This document shows positions 25,934 through 37,277 of a stretch of 64,000 nt of DNA, one piece after another. The DNA comes from Aspidiotus rigidus (taxonomy: Eukaryota; Arthropoda; Insecta; Hemiptera; Diaspididae). A program made the position numbers and the translations under genes. The notes under the pieces are model-generated. The model made no database searches, had not been told where the DNA came from, and saw nothing but the letters and a program-made list of their open reading frames with translations. The stretch is from positions 2,046,001 to 2,110,000 of the forward strand of contig JAVHKY010000053.1 in the NCBI GenBank assembly GCA_035079385.1, read 5' to 3'. The stretch's first letter is position 1, and every line of letters starts with the position of its first letter.

Positions 25934-26294
25934 CTCTAGAGACGCTTCCTCAAAACATCCTCCCCTGGGATGGGCTGCAGGTCCATCATCAGGGAGAAGT
26001 GGAACCATATTGACAATAGACTTTGACCAAACCAACCCTTTAGTCAATACATCAACATTTATGACAGAGCCTTTAGAATTGGGATACGTCTTGACCACTA
26101 GTCCGTTGGGCCAATCTAGGTGAAGTGTTTTGGTCTTTAATTAAAACTACGTCATTAATCTGGATATTAGGACACGCCTTCCTCCATTTGTAACATTTCT
26201 GCATCTGGGAAAGATAGTCGACACGCCACCATTTCCAAAAGGCATTGATACAATTCTTCAAATTTTCATATCTAGTAGACAGTTTGAGGGCCAC
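25934..26294 (-). pseudogene. BEL/Pao integrase C-terminal region (DUF5641-like)
   Basis: The minus strand reads FWKWWRVDYLSQMQKCYKWR, NDVVLIKDQNTSPR, then in a shifted frame LDWPNGLVVKTYPNSKGSVI, VDVLTKG and HPRGGC. These are the end-of-polyprotein motifs of BEL/Pao elements. One frameshift near 26115 breaks the gene. Confidence 0.8.
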
Positions 26295-26318
26295 ATCTTT
26301 AGGCTCAGGAGGACTATA

Positions 26319-26606
26319 CTAATCTTGACCATAAATCTTGACATTGTACACGATTTCCATTACAGCTGCCCATTCTTCATAACAACAATCTTCAATGTCT
26401 GCGTAGTCCCTTGCTACAATTTGGATCATCTTATTACAACATTGATCGCATTCTCTGAAAGGACACTCCTCAGTAATTGATTCACAGAACATCTCGGTTT
26501 CTATCAGATTTGATAAGTTCTGATCATTGACAAGAAGTAATACTAGATTTGGATTATCAAGATGATGCGGTAGTCTACCTGGTAACACCAAGCCATTGCT
26601 GAGCAA
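26319..26606 (-). pseudogene. Fragment of an unclassified Cys-rich element family, same family as 52164-53391
   Basis: The 95-residue frame has FCESITEECPFRECDQCCNK, with the same Cys spacing as CDDPKLECHFGECGLCTNN in the copy near 53.0 kb, followed by a comparable acidic, Trp-containing stretch. This in-window match is the only basis for the assignment. No function is inferred. Confidence 0.45.
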
Positions 26607-26803
26607 AGTGCAAAATGAACTTCACTGTAGTTCTTTTCTCAAAAGAAACAGCGTATATACTTTTACATGTATTCTTATGCATTTTTTCCCCTAACTGCTT
26701 CTGTTAATAATGTCTTCTTTATATTTCATTCAGTTGTTTCATGCCAACGCCTTTAACAAATTGAAAAAGTTTGGCGCACACCACAATACTCCAGAACAAA
26801 TAC

Positions 26804-27505
26804 AGTCAATGCCGACTATAACGAGATTCAAGGGCCTGATACTTTTTCTTCCTTTACCCGGGAGCTCGCAGTAGACATACACCGGATATAACGAGATTCT
26901 CGTTATGTCCGGATATACCAAGAAGCTCGCTACTTACAAAAATGTAGAAAAACTCACACAAATACAGTACAGGAAAATTAACGAGGGGGTTTGTATTTAT
27001 TTCATAGGTAGAATTTATTTTGAATGTTTTCTTCTTCGCATTTCTTGATAATAGTGAACGAGATACGGGATGCTAAGTTATCGCCTATCACTTTTGGGCC
27101 GTCCAAACGGCAAAAGTAGAAGACTGCGATCTGCAAAAACCAGTCCTCAAAAATTTGAGCACAAAACCACCCAGATACTGCACGGTTGTATGCAGATCTG
27201 TTGGGACCCTTCATTAGCCATGTATAATATACATATTTTTGGCTTTATATACAATATAAGGTGGCAATAATGTACCATTAGCAGCACATGCAAACATCAA
27301 GGAGATGGGTGTTTGGGAATGATCGATAATATTTTCCGCGCGTCCGCTGCATTGGAAAACAAATTTTTCTTCACCAGGATCATTGACAAAAGCAGTTTCA
27401 TTGTAATTTACAATATTGCTCCCAGGAACTTCATTCAAGGATGTCTCTAATTTATCGAAATTATATTTATTCAGTATTTCTGGCGACACAAAAGTCTTGA
27501 CATTG
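26804..27505 (-). pseudogene. pogo/Tigger-like DDE transposon fragment with one terminal repeat
   Basis: The minus strand gives PGSNIVNYNETAFVNDPGEE with the first catalytic Asp replaced (NYNET for NYDET), then SLMFACAANGTLLPPYIVYK, then after a frameshift YNRAVSGWFCAQIFEDWFLQ and KVIGDNLASRIS, which holds the second Asp. This order matches pogo-type DDE_1 transposases. The low end carries TACAGTCAATGCCGACTATA at about 26803, a pogo-like terminus. The N-terminal half is missing; a Copia fragment abuts at about 27505. Confidence 0.75.
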
Positions 27506-27556
27506 TACTTAGAAGTGATAATAGATTTGGTCCTTACATTTGACTTCTAATTGTAC

Positions 27557-27640
27557 AATGTTTAAGAGTTTGGGATTCTTCAGTTTTTGCAAGTTTGATG
27601 GCGGCTCTGTTGTCCTTGTAAACAGTGGGAATTCCTGTGT
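27557..27640 (-). pseudogene. Copia RNase H fragment
   Basis: A minus-strand frame reads GIPTVYKDNRAAIKLAKTEE followed by SQTLKHC. This is the Copia RNase H motif (YxDNQxAIxLAxNPxxHxRxKH). It is short and lacks the rest of pol. Confidence 0.6.
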
Positions 27641-28439
27641 TGTGTTTGGACAGCTTTCAAAGTTGAATAATTCTCAATGTTGATACCTTCTTTCGCTTTA
27701 ATTGTTGATTTTAATTTGGAAATTACTCCCCATTTGTATATGGAGGGTTTATATTTCTTCACTTCCCGCAGGTATTTCAAATAAGCGAGAAGGACGTTCT
27801 CAGATGAGCTGCTTGTACGTCTGTCGTTCTTCCATGTTTTCTTGATGGATTTCAAGAGACTTGAATAAATTATAAAAATGATATTTTAAACACTAGAATT
27901 TTGGATTTATTGTTGGATCTTGAAATACAATCTATCTATATTATCTTGGAATCTCTCATTGTCGGAATTCTTACATTAGGCTTAGGCTGTATTACCCGCC
28001 AAAAGTATTTACTACAAATACAAATAAACATATGTTTGATACGTCATCGACACATTGGTAACAATTCACAATCACAAGTCACAACATTCACCTCTCACGT
28101 CCGTGCGCCGTGACACTAGATGTTGAATGGTCAAGTTGAAGGAAGCACGTTTTCACTTTTTCATAGGATTGCATTTCCGTTTGACAGGCGATGTTATTGT
28201 AAAATGAGAAATAGGGAGTTGATGGATTGTATATGCTAGATATCTTCTGTAGAAACAGTGAAGCAAGGAATTCATCATTGAATGTAGTTCCTAGTTCCTA
28301 ACAAAGTGAAATCTTCTATGCAACTGTCAAATTTGCTGGTGAATCTAACTGGATCATATCCAATTACAAAGCGTAGATTCGTGAATTTTTTGCACATGCT
28401 GAATAAAGTCTCAGTGGACAGTGGAGCTTTCAGGCCCCT

Positions 28440-28870
28440 ACATGGTTAGTACAGTCTTTTATGACCTTCACGCGCATTTGGCAAACTAGTTGAGCAATAA
28501 GTGCGCTTCCTTGCAGCGTCTGCTATTATTAAAAGTTTAGCGACATGTGCAAGCTTGGTGCTTGCGGCTTTATTGCAGAACGCCACAATACATTGGAGCC
28601 AACTTCCCAGCTGCATTATCACAAAACATGAGAGACGTACATACTTTCTAAGAATTTTGAATACGTTCTGGATACTTGCATCCTTGTTTTGTTATCACCT
28701 TCTTAGCACTGGGATCATCTCTCAAATTTGATTCATTGTAATTCCACATATTTTCAATCGGCACACCATCCATTTCACGCTGCAAATTATCAAAAAATGA
28801 GTTCAATGATTCTTCATTTGTCCCAGCTTGAGCATATGTTATATTTTGGAATCTTACGCTCACTCAATTT
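28440..28870 (-). pseudogene. Second pogo/Tigger-like DDE fragment
   Basis: The minus strand contains MWNYNESNLRDDPSAKKVI and KYPERIQNS, then in another frame KVCTSLMFCDNAAGKLAP. These align with the 27.2-27.5 kb fragment and the same DDE_1 family. The frame is broken repeatedly. Confidence 0.65.
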
Positions 28871-29249
28871 GCTTTTATGGCGTTGCAAGAAGCCGACTAC
28901 CCAGTCTTTTCCTAGAAATGAACGATATGATTAATTATTCATGTTCCTGGGTACCTGATGCAGAATGGTTTGTTCAGTAAGTGATGTACCTGGAAAATTG
29001 TCTTTGAACTGAGGAACTTGTCAACTCACTCTTTTGATATACTCATGTATTCTGACATCAAATACTGTCACCGGGAAAATTCTACAAATGAACCATCATC
29101 CGCAGATGGTTGTGGAGTGACGTACAAGCACGGAACTAAGGCTGATCCTCAAGAATACAAACAAAATTTGTTTTCAGAGTATTACTATTCTCTTTCTGTT
29201 TAGAATTGATATACTTTGTCCAATCCAATTTCTTGTTTGCAGAATCTAA

Positions 29250-29762
29250 CTTTTTAGGAGCAGGATTCTCAGTTGACCATTCCATCTTCTGTTGTCGATC
29301 CGGGCAATCCGGGCGCTTATGTCCAACTTGGTTACAATGAAAACATTTCGGTTTGCCTTCTGATTTGGACGCTGATCCGTTCCCATTAAAAGGTTTCTTC
29401 TTATCCGTTGATTTTTCCTTTTCATCTTTCTCACTTTTTGTTTCTCTAGATGAGGATTGTTTATCAAAAAGTGAATGGATGTCCTTATGCTCAATAGCAC
29501 GTTCTCAAAATAATGCAAATGTTTGAACAGCTGTAGGTTCATTTTGAAACAAATGAAGGACGCTAGGATACTCAGGACCTAAGGTGGTCGCACATTGATA
29601 AACTATATTGCGTTCCATAAACTGGTTACCTGCAACAACAGCCTCATCTACTTTTAATTTGAACAGGTTTAAAAACTTACAAAGGTCAAACTTTCTATTG
29701 TATTTCAAGTTGTTTAGGATTGAACGAGTGCCAACCGCATTTGTGTCCGTTTGAGTACAATA
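29250..29762 (-). pseudogene. Copia gag, C-terminal part with zinc knuckle
   Basis: The minus strand reads SILNNLKYNRKFDLCKFLNL, VVAGNQFMERNIVYQ, LGPEYPSVLHLFQNEP and then in other frames KCFHCNQVGHKRPDCP, a CX2CX4HX4C knuckle. It is the continuation of the gag N-terminus at 34789-35137; the 5-kb pogo-like element separates the halves. Frameshifts near 29510 and 29400 show decay. Confidence 0.75.
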
Positions 29763-29764
29763 TA

Positions 29765-30025
29765 GGGTAAATCAGCCAGTTTGCAACGGGTTAAGGACTT
29801 CACCAACTTCAAACTAATTTTTCTCATTTAGTTTTGAAGCAAATTAAGAGTTATTAGGTTCTATAGCTTCGTGAAAGAGTCTAGTATTTGTATTTATTTT
29901 CCTTCTTCTAGTTTTTTCACTTGGTATAAGATATATTTATCAATAATTGAAAAAAATTGAAATTACCAGTTTGCAACATCTGAAGTCTAGTTTGCAACAT
30001 ATGACAATACCAGTCTGCAACGCTT
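29765..30025. repeat. Left subterminal repeats of the pogo-like element
   Basis: CCAGTTTGCAAC or close variants occur at about 29775, 29967, 29989 and 30010. They are probable transposase binding sites by analogy with pogo and Tc1 elements. Confidence 0.65.
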
Positions 30026-30802
30026 TCGAATTTTTTCAAAGATTTTTATTTAAACAGGTTTCTTTCTGAAATACAATTGTTTTTTTCGCGACGTAGCCAA
30101 AGGAGGAGGTGTGAACTCCCCCCAAAATGAAAAATCATCGCAAACCTTTTTGTAGGAAAAAGATTGAGCATAGTAACGCAGAGATTTCTACTAAAACCCC
30201 TCCTGAAAAATTTCCTACTTTGCAGAGAATTCTACTAAAAACCCTCCGGAAAATTTCCTGCTTCGTTGTGCGAATTTTTTTTGGTACACTAAAATTCCAT
30301 ATTTTTCACATCAGACAAAGTTTTTTTCCATTGTTTTCAAAACTCAGCAATGAAAAGCTGGAAAGTGAAAATTTATTTACGTCAAACCCGAAGAAAACGA
30401 AAATACTTAAAAATAAGGAAACAACAAAGATAGGTAATTAGGTAGGTAGAGAAATTGGTAAGCAAATGTAAAAGATATTGTCTCAGCTAAAGACAGAATT
30501 GCAAAAAAAAAAATTTCTTTCGTTCCGAAAGAATAAAAAAAATAAATTGATAATAAGTAATGAAATAATAAGAAAAATAGATTGATAGTAAGTAATGAAA
30601 TAATAAGAAAAATAAATTGATAATAGGTAATAGGTAGAAACAGAAGACTAGGGCCCATTTTTATTAATAATTAAGAACACCATAAGAAAGTAAAGAGACT
30701 AGGACCCATTTTGAATGATTGAGAACACATTTTATGAAAATAATTTAAAAAAAAAATGTAGGTAGGTACCTCTAGAAATGACTATAAGCACGTTTTCATG
30801 AC

Positions 30803-33800
30803 TTAGGTTTCGAACGAGTATAAACCCGCTTTCCGTCCTGTACCCTCCGAGACTTTTGGCGCTGGCAGAACGTCAATAACATTTTCTTTAGTATAAAAAA
30901 TTCTATCTTCTTTTTCAGGCCATCTCCACATTTTTTTCCCTTGTATCTGAACTTTGGTTAACGCGCTGACCTCGACGTCGTCGTCGCTGTCATGGCTGAT
31001 TACCAACCCAGGATATTGGGTTGCATTGTACGACACCAGCACCCAGCTGCCATCCGGTATATCTTTCAAAGATGGGACAGCCGGTTTCTTTTTCTTCAAT
31101 GAAACTTTCTTCTTTTCATCAGGAATCAGTGATGAGAGAGACCGTTTCTTTTTTTTCAACAAAACTTTCTTCTTTTCACCGTCATCTTCTTTCTGTATGC
31201 CTAACGAAGATCGTTTTTCAATTCTTCTCGCGAGCTTCTCCTCACGGCCTTCTTCTTTCTTCTTGCGGTCTTCTTCTTTCTTCTTGCGGCCTTCTTCTTT
31301 CTTCTTGCGGTCTTCTTCTTTCTTCTTGCGGTCTTCTTCTTTCTTTTTAGCGAGCTCCTCTTTTTCCTTCACCTTTGCTTCTTCCATCGATCTCCAGGTG
31401 GAGCTGGTTATCACAGGAATTCTATTCATTGCAGCTCTTTTCTGTCGACCAGTTTTCTTTATAAAATCAGCTCGGGATAAAGATTTTAAAATGCCATCAA
31501 CAGTTGAAACATTGACCTGTAAAAATATGAGACCTGGTCGGAGTACAGGAAGCAGAATGTAAGGAATTCATAATACCTTGTTCCACCAGCACTAATCATT
31601 TTCACTTCAAAATGTAATCATTTAGGCTAACATATTCATTTTTTTTTCTTCTCAACTCACATCAGAATCAGGATTTCCTGTAGATTTCTCGGGTGAGGAG
31701 TGATCAGTTGTACTTGTTGCAATCGTCTCCACAGTGGACACAAAATTATCCGGAATCTGAAAAATAAATTCATATAGGATTATGTCTCAAATTATTTCCT
31801 CACAGAACACAAAAGTCAGGTGATCTTACATTCTCATATTCTTTGGGTTCCGTATCAATATCAACATTTTCGGAAGATTTTTCGGGTGTACTTGCTGCCA
31901 TTGGTTCAATAGTAGAGTCAAAATCATTGGAAATCTGAAAGATGATTCATATCTTAAACTGTTACCTCACAACACGCACAAAAATAAAGTATTTTCAAGC
32001 GATCTTACATTTTTATTTTCTTCCAAACCAATATCAACATTTTTGGAAGATTTTTTGCCTGAACTTGCTTCAATAAGTTCAACAATTGAGCTCCCATTCT
32101 TCTTTGAACTTGTATCAATTTCCAAAATTTGGACAGATTTTTCGGTTTCTCCATCTTGAGCAATGACAGAGTCTAAATTATCTATAGCCTAAAAAAGAAT
32201 TTGTGTTTTTTTTTTGTAACATTTGTGGTGTTTCACAATAGACTTATTTTTAATTCTGAGCTTACATTTTCACTGTTCGATTCGAGTCCGTCTTTATCAA
32301 AATTTTCTTTTCCGCACATTTCAATTAGGTCGACATCAGTCACATTCACTGGTATTTCAATTTCTCGATCCGAAACCTAGAAATTAAATAAAATGCACAT
32401 TCAAGTAGGTACCCATAAGCAAAAAGATACAGAACTGTCTACTGACTTCTCATCTTTTATGGATAGCCAAGGTAATTTACTCACTGTTGGGTCCGTCAAT
32501 CCCGTCAAAATTTCACCGTAATTCCTCCACAATAATTCTTGCGGAATATCCTCTGGATCAACAAGTGTAATATTTGAAACATCTTCAGATACTGGTACCT
32601 AAAAAAAATTTTACTCATTACAGTTTCAGCGCAAAAAAGCTAAAATTAAGGTAGCCTGTATAATAACTTACGTTAGATACATTTGCTTCGTTAGAAACGT
32701 TTGCTCTGTTAGATTTGTTCGCTTCGTTGTGAACTGCATCGTCCAATTCGAGAGTAAGATATGACTGGTTATCTTGGGTAAGACTGCGCCATACTCGAAA
32801 CAATTCTGCGTATTCTTGGTTCCCCTCCCAGGATTGATTTGTCCTCATGAAGTCCTTCAATATATTGCTGTCTATTTTTGATTCAAATAGATCAAGGACA
32901 ATATGCGATCTTGGTAGTGGGACAGATTCAGGTTTTGGAGCTGAAGATTTCAACACACATTTCGAATAATCGACGTTATTAGGCTCCCACGGAGATAAAC
33001 CGCATTTCCGAAATCCATTGATCATGCTCTTAGGTAAACTATTTTTTTCAAAAATAAGATCCAAAATTCTGGGAATCTCATATTTGAAAATGTTGCGCTT
33101 TTCTTTGAATTCGAAGAGATTTCTCTCTTTCTTCCACAATGCTTTGAGAGGCTTGAAGACAGCCACATCCAGTGGCTGACAGATGTGAGTAGCATTTGGA
33201 AAAAGACAAATGAAAATGACGTTGTTGTCAACCGCGAGAGTGCTAACTTGATAAGTGATGTGAGATCGATGACCGTCGAAGAACACAATGATCTTGTCAT
33301 CGCCGTGCTTTTCTTTTTTGTAGGGTATGAACACGTTGGCGAAATATTCGTAAAATACCTCCCCGTTCATCCAACCTGTTTCTGAAGTGCCAATGCACCA
33401 GTTTGGAGGTAAGGACGACCCATAAACAGCAGGCAAACGTACATATTTATAAACGACTAGTGAAGGTGCCAGATCGCCACTCGCAGACACGCACAGAGAA
33501 ATCGTAGTGCTGTCTTTATCATTGTTATTGTTGATATCGTAGACTGCAGAGCCTCGTTCAGCTAGGACCACTTTACCGTTCGTGTTCATGAAGAACGCAG
33601 ATTCGTCTAAATTGTACATACGATTGGGATAAATTAAGACATCAAAATCGTCATCATCCTTGAGGATCTTTGATACTTTATCAAACCACGCGCGAATTGA
33701 TGATTCTGTGACTGACGCTCTTGCTGAGCTGAGATATTCTGAACGTTTCTGCACAACTTTTGGGTGCCTCCTTAAAAATGATCGAAACCATTTTTCACCC

Positions 33801-34472
33801 GGCATTCCATTCTTGAACGGCAAATTTTCTTTATCATAACATTCTTCCACTAACTTTTTTACGCTATACAGTAAATCATTCTTTGTAATCGGAAAACCAC
33901 GTCTGGCTTGTTCTAAAATCCACGTTACGAGCTTCTCTTCGTTATCACTTCCTGTGAAATAGGTTCAGATAGAGTCTCATCATTAGAGTAGACAGTATGG
34001 TAAGTATCTAAGTGCTAACAATATAGTAGATTTTTACCAAGAATTGCCTCCGGGCCACATTTTCCCTTCTTCTCCGGTCGAATTTTCAAAAGTTTGCAGC
34101 TGAGTGTGCTTCGCGGAATGTTGAAGTTTCTTGACGCCTGACTAACTGAATATAAACCTCCTTTTATTCCATCGAGACATTTCTGGAGTTTACGAGGTGA
34201 ATAATCGCCCTTCTGCGGCTTACGTGAACTCTGAAAATAATGTATTTATCAATGTGAGTGCTTAAGAGAAGGCAATTTGTTCATAAAATGATAGCATGTT
34301 GCATAACGGGATACGAAATTCCACAACAACTAGACCATTTTGCAACGACCGTTGCAATCTGGAAATATGGATATTCTTTAAACCACTTCGAAACCCTTTA
34401 ATATTTTATTTAGAAATTTACATAATTAATTCGAATGATTTTTTTTCTTGATATTTGAAGTGTACTTACCAT
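30803..34472 (-). CDS. pogo-like transposase, spliced, 931 codons
   Basis: Nine exons join in frame: 34472-34470 (ATG exactly at the donor), 34230-34038, 33951-32672, 32598-32485, 32376-32266, 32188-32009, 31934-31830, 31756-31661, 31516-30803. The N-terminus has a pipsqueak-type helix-turn-helix (YSPRKLQKCLDGI, then ASRNFNIPRSTLSCKL, residues about 10-50). A CENP-B-like helix region with GEKWFRSFLRRHP follows. The DDE_1 catalytic core has Asp in NLDESAF (about 181), FFDGHRSH (about 291) and QPLDVAVF (about 327), with 35 residues between the last two. Four short exons then encode an acidic Ser/Glu-rich linker. The last exon has KKKEEDR-type heptads, KKKK patches and a compact domain starting DGSWVLVSYNATQYPGLVIS. 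All exon phases agree and no internal stop is seen. Confidence 0.85.
31246..31350 (-). repeat. 21-bp in-frame tandem repeats coding for KKKEEDR heptads
   Basis: About five 21-base units in the last transposase exon encode EEDRKKK or EEGRKKK heptads, a highly charged helix. Confidence 0.85.
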
Positions 34473-34786
34473 CTTTGATACTAGCCCCAGTCACTCCGCA
34501 TCGTTTGAGGCAAATATAGCGCCAAATTGAAATCCCGGTGCTTATCATTTTCTTATAAGAAAACTGATAACATGAACATTTGGCTTGCAGCGTAAACTTC
34601 AACGAATTATTTTCACTCGAATAAGCACAGATAAATTTAAGGGGAATGAATCTTTGCACAGAGAAACTCAAACGGAAGTATTGAAAAACTCTCCAAGCTC
34701 CTGACTCACACGATTTTCTTAATTCTCGCGTCTAAAGCAAAACGCGTTGCAAACTGGTATAGGCGTTGCAACTGGGTATGTCACCC
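34290..34786. repeat. Right subterminal repeats of the pogo-like element
   Basis: GTTGCAAACTGG and variants occur at about 34745 and 34764 and, as divergent copies (TTTTGCAACGACCGTTGCAA), around 34290-34360. They mirror the left array. Confidence 0.65.
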
Positions 34787-34788
34787 TA

Positions 34789-35137
34789 GTTGATTGAGGA
34801 AGTAAATCATCTGCATTGCGGTGGTACAATCTTTGATTTTGTGAAAATCTGCTGATTGTAGATGTTCAGAAATTACCTGCTTCGCGATGTCTTGACAATG
34901 ATCATAATCTCTAAAATGAGGCATTGAGATGCGATTGTATTCTGTAGAATTTACATAATCAAGTTCAAGGCGATTAGTCACCATTGTAATTTTTGCACCT
35001 TCCTTATTGATAGTTAAAATTGTGCGAGAACTCCAATCTTTGTAGTTCCCACCATTGAAAATTACTTCAGGGTTCTTCAGCGCCAAGGAGGAAGATGTAG
35101 CACCAGAAGCCGGTGAACTATTCATCTGATACGCCAT
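34789..35137 (-). pseudogene. Copia gag, N-terminal part
   Basis: The frame starts MAYQMNSSPASGATSSS and continues with VIFNGGNYKDWSSRTILTIN, the Copia gag opening (FxGxNYxxWxxR). It ends at the pogo-like insertion with IYFLNQL. The other half is at 29250-29762; joining across one TA leaves the two halves one base out of frame, so the gag carries an indel of its own. Confidence 0.75.
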
Positions 35138-35164
35138 GCGGCAGCCGTAACAGGAGACCCACAA

Positions 35165-35680
35165 TTAACGGCAATACCGGAATTCTGACAAGACTGTTCA
35201 GGCTGTCTTGTACCAGCTACACGATGAAGATAACAAGAAAATACTAACATTTAGCGCTCTACTAACATCTACAATACTAAAACAATACAATGAACGTTTT
35301 CTTATAAGGAACTGTTTTATTAGACCAAAAAGCGATAACAAAGCAAGAATATAACAGTGTTACCACATAGACAAAAATGTAATTCGACATTCTGCCCCTG
35401 TTTTGTGAGGGAATGTACAGGCGCGATCAAAAATAAAAAAAAATGGCAAACAATAAAAAAATGTAAGGCGGCCGTAATCTCCACCGGTTTTTGTACGAGC
35501 GCAAAAAGAAATTCACGGAAAAACAGTCGACCAAAATAAGGGAAAAAGTAAAAGGATTAAAGAAAATCAAAATGTAAGAAAAGTAACATTATTTTGAAAG
35601 TATGTACATCCTTAATAGGGCCGTTGTCATATTTTTTGTCCATTGGAATAATGCTTTTTGAACTTATGAATTGTGCTTTG
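35165..35680. other. No gene seen; possible Copia leader or LTR remnant
   Basis: In the - orientation this lies upstream of the Copia gag, where an LTR and primer binding site would be. No second LTR copy was found to confirm it. Confidence 0.3.
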
Positions 35681-35682
35681 CA

Positions 35683-36372
35683 GTAAAAGTTCTAGAAAGA
35701 CAAACGTACTTCTGCAGACTCGAGTACTTCTGCAGACTCGAGTACTTCTGCAGACTCGAGTACTTCTGCAGACTCGTAATACAACATAAGTTTTTCATAA
35801 AATTCAGCAGCGATTTCTTCATTAGGGATTGCCACTATAATTTTGTCTATAAATTTACCTTTTTTGAGGTAACCTTGTTCAAGTATAAAATTAAAAAATA
35901 TACTCACATCTTCAATACCATAATCTGTAGCATTTAATATATTTCTCAAATCTCTAATGTGATCGTATTGAATTTTCTTCAAATGATGAATTTCTACTTC
36001 ACTTGATATACTACTCAATAATTTACTTATGTTTGACCTGATAGCGGATATTCAGAATGCGTCACGAAGTTTAGTAACAAAACCAGATTCCTTCCAATAA
36101 TTCATATTTTCAATTTCTCCACAACGCCGCTTCTTCTTGTTTAAATAATTCATCACCGACCACACGTTGAGCATGTCATTCCTATACCCGTTATAATAAT
36201 CCTTGGTTATCTCGAATTCAGAAAGGAGATTAACTTCGGGCTTGTGCTTTGCAGTAAAAGTTCTAGAAAGACAAACATACTTCTGCAGACTCGTAATACA
36301 ACATAAGTTTTTCATAAAATTCAGCAGCGATTTCTTCATTAGGGTGATTCTCAAAATTAGGGCATATTTCAA
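35683..36372 (-). pseudogene. U-repeat fragment, uncharacterised ORF in two partial copies
   Basis: The minus strand has SSISSEVEIHHLKKIQYDHI and IPNEEIAAEFYEKLMLYYES, followed by four ESAEVL hexads (35692-36018). A second partial copy at 36052-36372 has EVNLLSEFEITKDYYNGYRN, then KKKRRCGEIENMNYWKESGF. The same protein recurs at 37.3-37.7 and 41.5-41.9 kb. I do not recognise the family. Confidence 0.45.
35709..35776 (-). repeat. 18-bp tandem repeat coding for ESAEVL
   Basis: Nearly four units of TACTTCTGCAGACTCGAG. The related copy near 36272 has a single unit, so the array expanded only here. Confidence 0.9.
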
Positions 36373-37277
36373 GTGAATAAAATTTTTTTTGCTGAAGAGC
36401 TTTTTTTCAGGATTTTTTTCTGTAGGTTGTTAGTAGACAGGTTCCTGATACTAGTACACGCCTTTAGCTTAATTCATTCCAAGAAGGGGCGGGGGTAGAG
36501 GGTATTCAAAAATATTGATCCATTACGTAGGAATTTCCATCGTAATGGCAACCATGGGTGTAAGAATTTCCATCGTAGTGGCAACCAAAATGTAAGAATT
36601 TCTTTGGTAATGGCTAGACTGGATGGCTGATTTTCAAGTATCTAGATATCATAACGTTGATATTGCAAGGTGAGTTGACTAACAGCATAATTATGTACGT
36701 TTGTTACACTTTAATGAGTGCCTAAATTCCCTTAATTTCAGGTGAATATTGTCATTTGTAGAATACAAAATAATGGTCCATTCTGTTTTTTGGCTGACAT
36801 GAAGCTAGCAACACAAGAGGAATATCACATGTAAGGATTTAAACTATACTCGTTTTACTATTTAGTAATAAGAAAATATAATTGAACAATATAATTGAAC
36901 TCACAAAGGAGAAACAAAAAACATGACTAAAAAAAGTAACTTCATCGGCTGCTAAAAACATAAAGAACACAAAATGTGAACAAGTAATATTCTCTAGGAT
37001 TTCTTCATACTCCTGAATCCAAATGTTGTAAATAGATGAACCATGAATTTAACTTACAAAATAAACTTACAAAAAAGAAAAAAAAAAAAAAGAACTAAAA
37101 CAGGTAACTTCTGTCATTTTGAGGTACATGAAGGGGTGGGGGCACGAATCTATGTGGCTATACAGGTTGGGGGGATACTATATTATCTATATTCACAAAA
37201 GAAAGAAGGAAAATGGACGCATTTTAGTCCTTAAAAAGTGGAGTTACAAGAATATGCCCTAATTTTGAGAATCACCC
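36342..37277. mobile_element. 936-bp inverted-repeat element within the U repeat
   Basis: The left end GGGTGATTCTCAAAATTAGG is matched in inverse at the right end (CCTAATTTTGAGAATCACCC), about 27 bp in all. ATTA flanks both sides (36338-36341, 37278-37281). Removing it restores the uninterrupted U sequence seen at 35821. No transposase is seen inside. A stray end of the same type (GAATCACCC) lies at about 54885. Confidence 0.75.

Larger units (their letters stand above)
29765..34786 (-). mobile_element. Complete 5.0-kb pogo-like DNA transposon
   Basis: The left end TA/GGGTAAATCAGCCAGTTTGC and the right end, in reverse complement TA/GGGTGACATACCCAGTTGC, form imperfect terminal inverted repeats bordered by TA, the target duplication expected for the Tc1/mariner/pogo superfamily. 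Both ends carry extra copies of CCAGTTTGCAAC. The element interrupts a Copia gag. It contains one spliced minus-strand gene with no stop or frameshift seen, so it is the best preserved element in the window. Confidence 0.85.

Noticed and set aside
30954..31562. A 202-residue + strand frame rich in Phe and Ser
   Set aside because: It is the antisense shadow of the Lys/Glu-rich last exon of the pogo-like transposase.
35709..35776. CRISPR-like array
   Set aside because: Direct 18-bp repeats without unique spacers, in a eukaryotic transposon; it is a coding minisatellite.
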